From Myxococcales bacterium (GTDB lineage: Bacteria > Myxococcota > Polyangia > HGW-17 > SLPX01), in NCBI GenBank assembly GCA_007131745.1, contig SLPX01000114.1, positions 1 through 24,256 on the forward strand: a stretch of 24,256 nucleotides of DNA. The letters run 5' to 3'. Below are positions 8,407-15,049 of the stretch, one piece after another (within the stretch, counting starts at the first letter, position 1; each line of letters opens with the position of its first letter). The notes beneath the pieces are model-generated. The model did no database searches. It saw nothing but the letters and a program-made list of their open reading frames with translations, and had not been told where the DNA came from. The translations under genes were made by a program, and so were the position numbers.

Positions 8407-8420
8407 GAAAGGAGCCTTTC
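8407..8420 (+). promoter_or_regulatory. Short hairpin covering the large-subunit Shine-Dalgarno
   Basis: GAAAGGAGCCTTTC is a perfect inverted repeat (GAAAGG and CCTTTC). The GGAG ribosome site lies inside it, about 10 nt before the ATG at 8425. The pairing could lower translation of the large subunit unless ribosomes arrive from the small-subunit gene. With so small a loop, only about 5 bp would form. Confidence 0.35.
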
Positions 8421-8424
8421 AGCG

Positions 8425-9822
8425 ATGTCACGAAACATACAAATCGATCCGGTAACCCGAATCGAAGGACATGCCCGAGTCGAAGTGGATCTTGAGGGCG
8501 ATACCGTAAAAAGATCCATTATGAAGGTGCTGGATTTTCGGGGTTTCGAGGCTTTTCTCGTGGGCATGCAGGTGGAGATGATGCCCATGGTTACGCCGCG
8601 TATCTGCGGCACATGCCCGGTGACACACCTTTTGGCCTCCTCGAGAGCGGTGGACAAAGTTTATGGAGTCACTCCTCCTAAAGCCGCCTGGTTGCTTCGC
8701 AATGTAATGAATTTGGGTGCCATTCTCCATTCACACGGGGTTCATTTCTTCGCGCTGGCAGGGCCGGATCTTTTGCTTGGAGAGGATACCCCGCACGGCA
8801 CCAGGAACATCCTGACCATGTTGGCCAAGGCGCCTGATGTGACTAAGCAGGCATTGAGGCTTCGTACAATAGGCTCGGAGATAACGGAAGTCGTGGGTGG
8901 CCGCGGCACTCACCCGGTGGCGTCGGTTGTGGGCGGCATGGCTCAGCCCTTGTCCGAGGAAAGGCACAAGAAACTCATCTCTCTTGTGGATGAAGCGGTG
9001 CCTCTGGCAATCAAACTGTATGAGTTTGCTAAACCCGCGCTTGAAAGCCAGGCCGAGCGTTTGGCTTCGTTGCCCCTTGAGACACACTATCTCGGCACGG
9101 TTTCGGATGGGGCTTTGGATCTTTATGAAGGCGAGTTAAGGCTTCAATCGCCCGACGGCGCGGTTGAGACATTCGCTGAGGATGATTGGGAAAAACATAT
9201 TCGGGAAGATGTGGTGTCGGGGTCGTATGGCAAGCATGTCTTTGCCGTAAAAGACGGCGCAACGATTCCTTATAGAGTGGGGCCTTTGGCCCGGATCAAC
9301 TGCGCCGACACCATCTCCACACCGCGTGCAAACGAAGAGCTGAAAGCTTTTCAGGAGAAATGGGGCAAACCCTGCCACCAAACAGTGATGTATAACATGG
9401 CCCGCCTCATAGAACTGGTGTATGCAGCGGAAGGGCTTGCCGAGTTGGTGCGTGATCCGGAATTGGTTTCCCAAGAAGTGCGCACTGTGCCTACAGCTAC
9501 TCCCAAGAGCGCGTGTGCTCACGTGGAGGCTCCGCGCGGTGTCTTGGTCCATGACTACAAGGTAGACGAAAACGGTATTGTTACGGGCGCCAACCTGTTG
9601 GTGGCTACACAACAAAACCTTTCGTCGATAAATGAGACAATCGGTCTGGCGGCCCGGCGCTACCAGGATAGTCCGGATGAGGTGCTGCTGAACGAAATTG
9701 AATTCAGCATCAGGTGCTATGACCCATGCCTTTCCTGCGCCACTCATCGTTACGGTGACATGAAGCTTGAAGTCACCGTCAGGCGGAACGGCGAATTGTT
9801 CAGAACATTACGGAGGAGGTGA
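8425..9822 (+). CDS. [NiFe] hydrogenase large (catalytic) subunit, group 3 type
   Basis: This subunit catalyses reversible hydrogen oxidation and holds the Ni-Fe(CN)2CO centre. The L1 motif RICGTCPVTH provides Cys61 and Cys64. The L2 motif DPCLSCATH provides Cys435 and Cys438, with His441 before the predicted cleavage point. The remaining tail of about 24 residues (RYGDMKLEV to the end) would be removed by the protease encoded at 6438. The N-terminal DPVTRIEGHA, the PRICGTC context and EAPRGVLVHDYKVDENG are typical of cytoplasmic group 3 enzymes (MvhA/HoxH). The length, 465 aa, is normal. The C-terminal tail resembles HoxH while the small subunit looks Mvh-like, so the subgroup is left open. 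The stop overlaps the ribosome site of the ferredoxin gene. Confidence 0.95.
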   Translation: MSRNIQIDPVTRIEGHARVEVDLEGDTVKRSIMKVLDFRGFEAFLVGMQVEMMPMVTPRICGTCPVTHLLASSRAVDKVYGVTPPKAAWLLRNVMNLGAILHSHGVHFFALAGPDLLLGEDTPHGTRNILTMLAKAPDVTKQALRLRTIGSEITEVVGGRGTHPVASVVGGMAQPLSEERHKKLISLVDEAVPLAIKLYEFAKPALESQAERLASLPLETHYLGTVSDGALDLYEGELRLQSPDGAVETFAEDDWEKHIREDVVSGSYGKHVFAVKDGATIPYRVGPLARINCADTISTPRANEELKAFQEKWGKPCHQTVMYNMARLIELVYAAEGLAELVRDPELVSQEVRTVPTATPKSACAHVEAPRGVLVHDYKVDENGIVTGANLLVATQQNLSSINETIGLAARRYQDSPDEVLLNEIEFSIRCYDPCLSCATHRYGDMKLEVTVRRNGELFRTLRRR

Positions 9823-9825
9823 AAC

Positions 9826-10524
9826 GTGCCCACCGTGAAAATATTGGATCGTGGTTGTCGCGGATGTACTTTGTGCGTTGATATTTGTCCCGTGGATGTT
9901 TTCGGGATGGATGAAGCCGGAGAGCTTGCCCTGGTTCGCTCTCAGGACGACTGTATCGGCTGTTATTCTTGTGTTTACGCGTGTCCTTCGGGATGTGTGG
10001 AGGTGGACGATGTGGAAATGCTGCGTCCTTTCCACAGGATCCCCGGTCATGAGGCACTGGTGGAGCGTTTTCTGAAAGAGCCGACTCCTCTGGGCAGCTT
10101 ATCGGACGATGACATGGAGGAAGCGTACAAGGACTTGTCTGTGCGACTAAAAGCTTTGGCCGACGCCATATCGGAAACCATGGGCCGCGGCCAAAAAGCC
10201 GTGGGCCGCCGTGCAGGCGCGGCCGCTGCGGAGCACTTGCCGGAAACCTATGAAAACAAGGAACTGGAAGCGGTTCTTAATCGATTGAAATTGCTTTTTG
10301 GTTTTGATTTTCATGCCGACGGAAACGAGGTTGAAATGGTTTTCTCACCCTGCGCGTTTTGCCGGGTGGTTCGAGACGGCGGGGAAAAGGAAGGTGAGGC
10401 ATTACTTTGCAGTTTGTTTCATGAATATTGGGCCGGCCTTGTCTCGGCCTTTGTCGGGAAACGATATCGTTGTGAACTCAAGTCGGCAGGCGATGAATGC
10501 AACCTGATGCTGTCTACCGATTGA
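9826..10524 (+). CDS. 2[4Fe-4S] ferredoxin with C-terminal V4R-like domain
   Basis: This is a probable electron carrier for the hydrogenase. Two full cluster motifs are near the N-terminus: Cys11, 14, 17, 21 (CRGCTLCVDICP) and Cys43, 46, 49, 53 (CIGCYSCVYACP). A charged helical linker runs from about residue 65 to 150. The C-terminal domain (about 165-232) has the pattern VEMVF..C..C, ALLCSLFHEY and SAGDECN, the same spacing as the protein encoded at 6959. The GTG start at 9826 has GGAGGAGGTG immediately upstream, overlapping the large-subunit stop, so the two are probably co-translated. I know of no characterised hydrogenase ferredoxin with this tail. The cluster assignment is firm; the role of the tail is unknown. 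Confidence 0.85.
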   Translation: MPTVKILDRGCRGCTLCVDICPVDVFGMDEAGELALVRSQDDCIGCYSCVYACPSGCVEVDDVEMLRPFHRIPGHEALVERFLKEPTPLGSLSDDDMEEAYKDLSVRLKALADAISETMGRGQKAVGRRAGAAAAEHLPETYENKELEAVLNRLKLLFGFDFHADGNEVEMVFSPCAFCRVVRDGGEKEGEALLCSLFHEYWAGLVSAFVGKRYRCELKSAGDECNLMLSTD

Positions 10525-10561
10525 AAATACGTGCTTTCCAAATTGAAAAGAGAGGTGCCAA

Positions 10562-10936
10562 ATGCCAGCTGAAACCCGAACAGAGAGAATACAAGAAGTC
10601 CTGCGAAGCCTTAGATCGGCTTCACCCGATATAATTGGCTCGGCGGTGGTGAGTACGGACGGTTTTATCGTAGCCTCACTTTTACCGAGCGAGGTTGACG
10701 AAGAGGTGGTCTCCGGGATGGCCGCGGCCATGCTCGGTGTCGGCGAGCGGATATCGGCCGAACTTCTGGGTGGCCAGATGGACCAGACTTATGTACGAAG
10801 CCCCAACGGGTACATTCTGTTGAATGCCGTCGGGGAAGATGCAGTGCTGGTTGTGTTGACCTCTCCGGATGCAAAGCTGGGGCTAATCTTCCTGGATGTA
10901 AAACGCCGCGTCGGCGAAATCACGAAGATCCTGTGA
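10562..10936 (+). CDS. Roadblock/LC7 domain protein (MglB-like)
   Basis: A single Roadblock/LC7 fold fills the 124 residues. Visible hallmarks are IIGSAVVSTDGFIVAS near the N-terminus, a central helix (GMAAAMLGVGERISAELLGG) and the closing strands GYILLNAVGEDAVLVVLT and KLGLIFLDVKR. Such proteins usually dimerise and act on small Ras-like GTPases (for example MglB on MglA) or serve as scaffolds. No GTPase is encoded in the window. AGAGAGG lies 4-5 nt upstream of the ATG. The stop overlaps the GTG of the next gene (GTGA), and that gene also ends in a Roadblock-like domain, so a heteromeric complex is plausible. Confidence 0.88.
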   Translation: MPAETRTERIQEVLRSLRSASPDIIGSAVVSTDGFIVASLLPSEVDEEVVSGMAAAMLGVGERISAELLGGQMDQTYVRSPNGYILLNAVGEDAVLVVLTSPDAKLGLIFLDVKRRVGEITKIL

Positions 10937-12120
10937 GCGAAGAAAGCCGGAGGTCTGCCGGAAGCCGTCGTTCAGATCTCCCTGAAACCGGCGACGGGAA
11001 ATCCAATCAAGCAGTCGATGCTTGCAGAGGAGAAGTTTGCGCGGATTCAAACGGGAAGATGAATGTTGAAACCCCGTTTTCCCGTTTGCTTGTATCCTTG
11101 TCTGCTTATCGTTCAAGAATAGCCAGGATTCACGACCGTCTTCTTGATCGGCTGGATGTAAAGGACCGAACTCCTGCAAGCGCAAAGCATCAGGACAAGG
11201 GAAGAAATTTTTCGGCTGAAATCGAGCAGCTTGAGCGAAAGCTGGCAGAAGAGATGCTCGCTCGGAAGGAGGCCGATGCAAAGATACGATCTTTGGAAGA
11301 GGAACGTCAAACCTATCGGGAGCTTCGGTTGGAGATGCAGAGCCTCAGGAAGAAGGCGGAAAAGGTCGACGTGCTTTCAGCCGAACTCAAGGAAGCAAGG
11401 GAGCGTTTGGATGTTCTTCTGCCCAGTGAGGATCCGGATGGTGAGCTTGAAGATTTGAGGCGCCGGGAACGAGCGCTTGTCATCAAGGTCGAGCGTCTGC
11501 GCCGCCTTGTTTCGGATCTGCAGAAATACGCCGATGAAAACACACGCTTGAAAGAGCGTATTGGCGAACAGGAAAAACTGAGCGAGCAGGTAAAAGAATT
11601 CCAGAGTCGAATACAAGAGCTCGAAGGACGGTTGATTGCAGGTACAAAGGCTGCACCCGATGATTCGCCGGATGTGACAAATGAGGTGGAGTCAAGGATG
11701 GTTGAACTGCCTCCCTATTTGACTGAGATTTCGGAAACTGTTTCCGGAAATGTTGAGATGGAGCTCGAAGCAGTGTTGGCTAATACGCAAGGGAGGATTG
11801 CCGTAATAGCGGATCAACGAGGCTTGTCGCTTGCTGAAGCCGGTGAACCCGGTTACAGTGATGAGCTTGCGGCGATCTCGAGTTTGGCTGAGAGTTTGGC
11901 CAACCAGGGACGAAGCTTGGTTCCTTTGGGCCCCGTTACTTCGGTGGAAATTCAGGATGCCGGCGGCACAGGTTTGTTTGTAAAATTTTTCAGGGTGGAT
12001 GATGAATCCATGGGTCTTGTTTTATACGGCAAGAGACACGGACGCATTTTACGTGCTTTGGAATCATCGGTGAGCCGGTTGTCGGGTATCCTCGCTGGGA
12101 AGAAAGACTTGGAGGATTGA
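10933..12120 (+). CDS. Coiled-coil protein with C-terminal Roadblock-like domain
   Basis: The first 80 or so residues are polar and probably disordered. A long charged coiled coil follows (about 93-235, rich in E, K, R and L heptads such as LERKLAEEMLARKEADAKIR). The last 120 residues look like a divergent Roadblock/LC7 domain: RIAVIADQRGLSLAEAGE, a helix (ISSLAESLANQGRSLVPLG), then FVKFFRVDDESMGLVLYGKR. No signal or membrane segment is seen. The GTG start overlaps the TGA of the preceding Roadblock gene, so the two products are made together. The coiled coil may space or polymerise a Roadblock scaffold. Function is otherwise unknown; the domain call is by fold pattern. Confidence 0.75.
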   Translation: MSEESRRSAGSRRSDLPETGDGKSNQAVDACRGEVCADSNGKMNVETPFSRLLVSLSAYRSRIARIHDRLLDRLDVKDRTPASAKHQDKGRNFSAEIEQLERKLAEEMLARKEADAKIRSLEEERQTYRELRLEMQSLRKKAEKVDVLSAELKEARERLDVLLPSEDPDGELEDLRRRERALVIKVERLRRLVSDLQKYADENTRLKERIGEQEKLSEQVKEFQSRIQELEGRLIAGTKAAPDDSPDVTNEVESRMVELPPYLTEISETVSGNVEMELEAVLANTQGRIAVIADQRGLSLAEAGEPGYSDELAAISSLAESLANQGRSLVPLGPVTSVEIQDAGGTGLFVKFFRVDDESMGLVLYGKRHGRILRALESSVSRLSGILAGKKDLED

Positions 12121-12123
12121 CGG

Positions 12124-12198
12124 ATGACGCTAAGCGCTGTTTTTGCAATTATCCGCGGTTCCCAGCGTTCTTGCCAGGATTGTATTTGTGATGCATGA
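12124..12198 (+). CDS. Possible 24-residue leader peptide ORF
   Basis: ATG at 12124 has GGAGG 8 nt upstream, at the end of the preceding gene. It encodes 24 residues ending with Cys-rich SCQDCICDA, and its stop lies 10 nt before the histidine kinase GTG. It may be a leader or coupling peptide, or chance. It occupies most of the only wide gap inside the operon. Confidence 0.25.
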   Translation: MTLSAVFAIIRGSQRSCQDCICDA

Positions 12199-12208
12199 GA
12201 GTGGATAA

Positions 12209-13858
12209 GTGGATCGAAAAGTAGATGGCATAGGCGATCGATTGGCTGAATGTCTCGGAGAAGCGCTTCCGGCATTCATGGAACGATGTTCCGAGGAATC
12301 GGGCGGTCTCATCCCTTGCCGGCAAGTGCCTTCAGTTCTTTCGGCCCTGGTCGGACTTGCATCCGGGGGCAAATCATCTTTTTGGGAGGATTTGCTGACT
12401 CCGGGAAGTTGTTTTTCCGCGCTTGGAGAAGCCATATCCTATATCGAAAAAAACTCGGATGTTTTTCTGCCGTGCGGCAAGGACGAGGAGTCCGTTGAGA
12501 TCTGCAATGCATTCAAAGAACTTACGAACACTTTTCGAGCTGATTTGATGCGGCTTTTTCAATCGGACGACGGTAATCTTTTCATGGAAACCGAGATTGC
12601 CGAAAGATTGCCTTATCCCTTGTTTTTCTGGTCGAAATGGGTTTTGACGCCGGTGAACCATGCAGCCCGGGTACAGCTTGTTTCGGCCCAGAGCAAGTTG
12701 TGTCACAAAGTTTTCTTTGACGCGGATTCCCATTGTCCGAAGTGTCCGCTCCCGGACGATCTGGAAAAGAGAAAATTCAGCATGTGTCCTGAGTCCGAAG
12801 GACGCAAGGGTTTGGTCCTTTGCGCTCATGGTAGATCCAAGTTCCTGGCTTTTCCGCGGGTGTTTAAATCGGGGTCCGAACCTCCGCGTGAAGTGAATTC
12901 TCTTGCATCAGGTCTGCTGGACCATCTGGGCACCGGAGTGGTGTTTGCAGCTTCCAACGGTCTTATAGTTTATTCCAACAGCGCAGCGCGAGAGCTTCTG
13001 GATAGGGATCCTCACGGACGCGACCTGAACGATGTTCTATCCGGGGCCGGGGAAGCGGATGACATTCAAAAGCACATCAAGTTGAAGCGGGGTGATGGTT
13101 CCACAATTTCCGTGGGATTCAGAAGTCAGAGTTGCATTTTCGAGCAGGAAGTGGGAACGATTGTAACTTTTCGCGACATAGGCGACATTTTGTCGAAAAA
13201 TCAGATTCGTCGCCTTTCGGAGATAGGCCGTATGACTGCAACCGTGGCGCACGAGGTTCGTAATCCACTGGCCGGCATCCTGGCCACGATGCAGTCCGTG
13301 GAAACAGAGATGAAAACGGCCGGGCTCGGAGATACTTTCGAGATCGTCCAGGGAGAAGTGGAGCGCCTCACCGACCTGCTCGACTCTTTTTTTACTTTTG
13401 TCCGGGATAAGCCCTCCAGGCGTAGAAGAGTGTTTTTGAAGGAACTCGTTGATGGATCCATTCGCAGTTTGGGCGAAAGGTCGGGGTGCGTGAACGTTGG
13501 ACATCTTCCGTTGCAACCCGTCCGGATCGATCCTATGCAAATGAAGCAGGTGCTAATCAATTTACTCGCCAACGGTGTGGATGCCCTGAGTGCGGGAAAA
13601 GGTCGCGTGATTGTGAGCGCTGAGTTGGATGGACAAGACTTGAAGATCTGGGTCAAAGACGACGGGATCGGCATGACTTCCGACGTTTTGGCCAATGCCG
13701 TGGAACCTTTTTTCAGCACCAAGCACACCGGAACCGGATTGGGATTGGCCGTTTGTTACCAATTGGTGGAAGCCCATGGAGGCACCATACACCTGGAAAG
13801 TTCTCCGGGTGCGGGAACCCTGGTTGAGATTTATCTACCCGGTGTTTTGACCGGATAG
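12209..13858 (+). CDS. Soluble PAS-domain sensor histidine kinase
   Basis: This is a cytoplasmic two-component sensor of 549 aa with no membrane segment. The N-terminal region (1-230) holds a cluster of possible metal or redox ligands: Cys165, Cys176, Cys179, Cys193, Cys205 and His207 (LCHKVFF, HCPKCP, MCPE, LCAHG). This resembles the Cys motif seen in some PAS domains. A PAS domain follows (about 235-335), then HisKA with phospho-acceptor His348 (VAHEVRNPLAGI). The ATPase part shows the N box (INLLANGVDAL), G1 (KDDGIGM), F box (FFSTK) and G2 (GTGLGLAV). The GTG start follows an in-frame TAA and has only a weak Shine-Dalgarno. The regulator gene begins 11 bp downstream. The signal is unknown; redox state or a metal cofactor is an inference from the cysteines and context. 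Confidence 0.9.
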   Translation: MDRKVDGIGDRLAECLGEALPAFMERCSEESGGLIPCRQVPSVLSALVGLASGGKSSFWEDLLTPGSCFSALGEAISYIEKNSDVFLPCGKDEESVEICNAFKELTNTFRADLMRLFQSDDGNLFMETEIAERLPYPLFFWSKWVLTPVNHAARVQLVSAQSKLCHKVFFDADSHCPKCPLPDDLEKRKFSMCPESEGRKGLVLCAHGRSKFLAFPRVFKSGSEPPREVNSLASGLLDHLGTGVVFAASNGLIVYSNSAARELLDRDPHGRDLNDVLSGAGEADDIQKHIKLKRGDGSTISVGFRSQSCIFEQEVGTIVTFRDIGDILSKNQIRRLSEIGRMTATVAHEVRNPLAGILATMQSVETEMKTAGLGDTFEIVQGEVERLTDLLDSFFTFVRDKPSRRRRVFLKELVDGSIRSLGERSGCVNVGHLPLQPVRIDPMQMKQVLINLLANGVDALSAGKGRVIVSAELDGQDLKIWVKDDGIGMTSDVLANAVEPFFSTKHTGTGLGLAVCYQLVEAHGGTIHLESSPGAGTLVEIYLPGVLTG

Positions 13859-13869
13859 CGAGGAATGTT

Positions 13870-14943
13870 TTGAAAAGGAAAAAAATTCTGCTGGTAGATG
13901 ACGAAGATACGATTTTACTGGGGCTTCACAGGAAACTTTACAGCCTGAATTCCGAATGCGACGTTATGCTTGCCTCTTCGGGGGAGGTGGCTCAACAGAT
14001 TTTGTCCGAGCAATCAATCGACGTGATGGTGACGGATGTGCGGATGCCGGGGATCAGCGGCCTGGATCTGCTTGCCTGGGCGGCTGTCCACTCACCGAAA
14101 ACCCGTGTTATAATCATAACCGCATTCGATGTCGCCCAACTCCAGGATCAGGCAACCCGGCAGGGTTGTTTGCAGATCGTGCAAAAGCCTTTCGACCTGA
14201 ACAAGATGCGGGATATGATCCAAGGTCTCCTCGATGATGAAGGAAGCCTAGGCGGCAATCTCGGCTCACTTTCGACTGCCGATGTGATCCAGATGTTGTG
14301 CCTCAGCCATCGGACAACCGCTCTCAGGGTTGTGGAGGGAAGCCGAGTGGGAATGATACACATAATAAAAGGTGAAATAGTCCACGCCACATGGAACGGC
14401 AAAGTGGGAGAGGAGGCCGTTTATCATATTCTACAGGCGACACAAGGGGTTTTCAACACGCTCCCGTTGATGGATTTCGACACCTGCACTGTGAATTCAG
14501 GTTGGCAACAGCTTCTCTTGGAAGGGATGAGACTGGCGGACGAAGGAGTCTTGGACCATGATGAACAAGAAGAGAAGACGGAAGAGATGCTTGACCGACT
14601 TGTTTACGAGGAGAAGAGAGATGTTGTGGCGAAAAGAATCAAGGGTGTGAAATCAAAAGCAAAGCTCGATAAGCCCACATCCGCAAAAGGGAAAAAAGAG
14701 CAGGCGTTAGAGGGCATGAAAGAGCTGGACAGGAAAGAGCTGACCGGGAGCTTGAAGGCAGGAATAGATCAAAACGAAGATTTTTCAGCACTGGTGGACA
14801 AGGGGTTTGAGCATCTCCGGCGCAAGGAATACTTGGGGGCCAAGGATACGTGGGAGCAGGCATTGATGATGGAGCCGGGCAACCGGATGTTGGAGTTGAA
14901 CTTGAAAAAGCTTGATAAGTTGATGGAGCAAGCTTCTTCCTGA
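13870..14943 (+). CDS. Response regulator: receiver-DUF4388-TPR
   Basis: This is the probable partner of the adjacent kinase. The receiver domain (1-120) has acidic pocket residues Asp10 and Asp11, phospho-acceptor Asp56 (MVTDVRMPG) and Lys106 (QKPFD). A DUF4388 domain follows (about 125-230: GSLGGNLGSLSTADVIQML, GMIHIIKGEIVHATWNG). DUF4388 is common in Myxococcota and Deltaproteobacteria and often occurs with Roadblock proteins. A Lys/Glu-rich linker leads to one TPR-like unit (about 305-355: KGFEHLRRKEYLGAKDTWEQ). There is no DNA-binding domain, so output is probably by protein contact, perhaps with the Roadblock proteins. The TTG start is supported by GAGG 6 nt upstream; the nearby ATG reads into a stop after one codon. 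It ends the operon. Confidence 0.88.
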   Translation: MKRKKILLVDDEDTILLGLHRKLYSLNSECDVMLASSGEVAQQILSEQSIDVMVTDVRMPGISGLDLLAWAAVHSPKTRVIIITAFDVAQLQDQATRQGCLQIVQKPFDLNKMRDMIQGLLDDEGSLGGNLGSLSTADVIQMLCLSHRTTALRVVEGSRVGMIHIIKGEIVHATWNGKVGEEAVYHILQATQGVFNTLPLMDFDTCTVNSGWQQLLLEGMRLADEGVLDHDEQEEKTEEMLDRLVYEEKRDVVAKRIKGVKSKAKLDKPTSAKGKKEQALEGMKELDRKELTGSLKAGIDQNEDFSALVDKGFEHLRRKEYLGAKDTWEQALMMEPGNRMLELNLKKLDKLMEQASS

Positions 14944-14988
14944 TCGAAACGAAAACCAAGAACCAGATTTGAGGACGGAAAGGGGGAT

Positions 14989-15019
14989 GGATCCGCGTAC
15001 GAATCCAGGATTTGTTTTT
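14989..15019 (+). terminator. Weak candidate terminator after the hydrogenase operon
   Basis: GGATCCG and CGAATCC form a stem of seven pairs with one mismatch around loop CGTA. TTTGTTTTTG follows a few bases later. It lies in the 106-bp convergent gap between the regulator and the next beta-helix gene. Confidence 0.3.
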
Positions 15020-15049
15020 GAGTCGGCCCTAAGAAGCAGAGGTCGGAAG

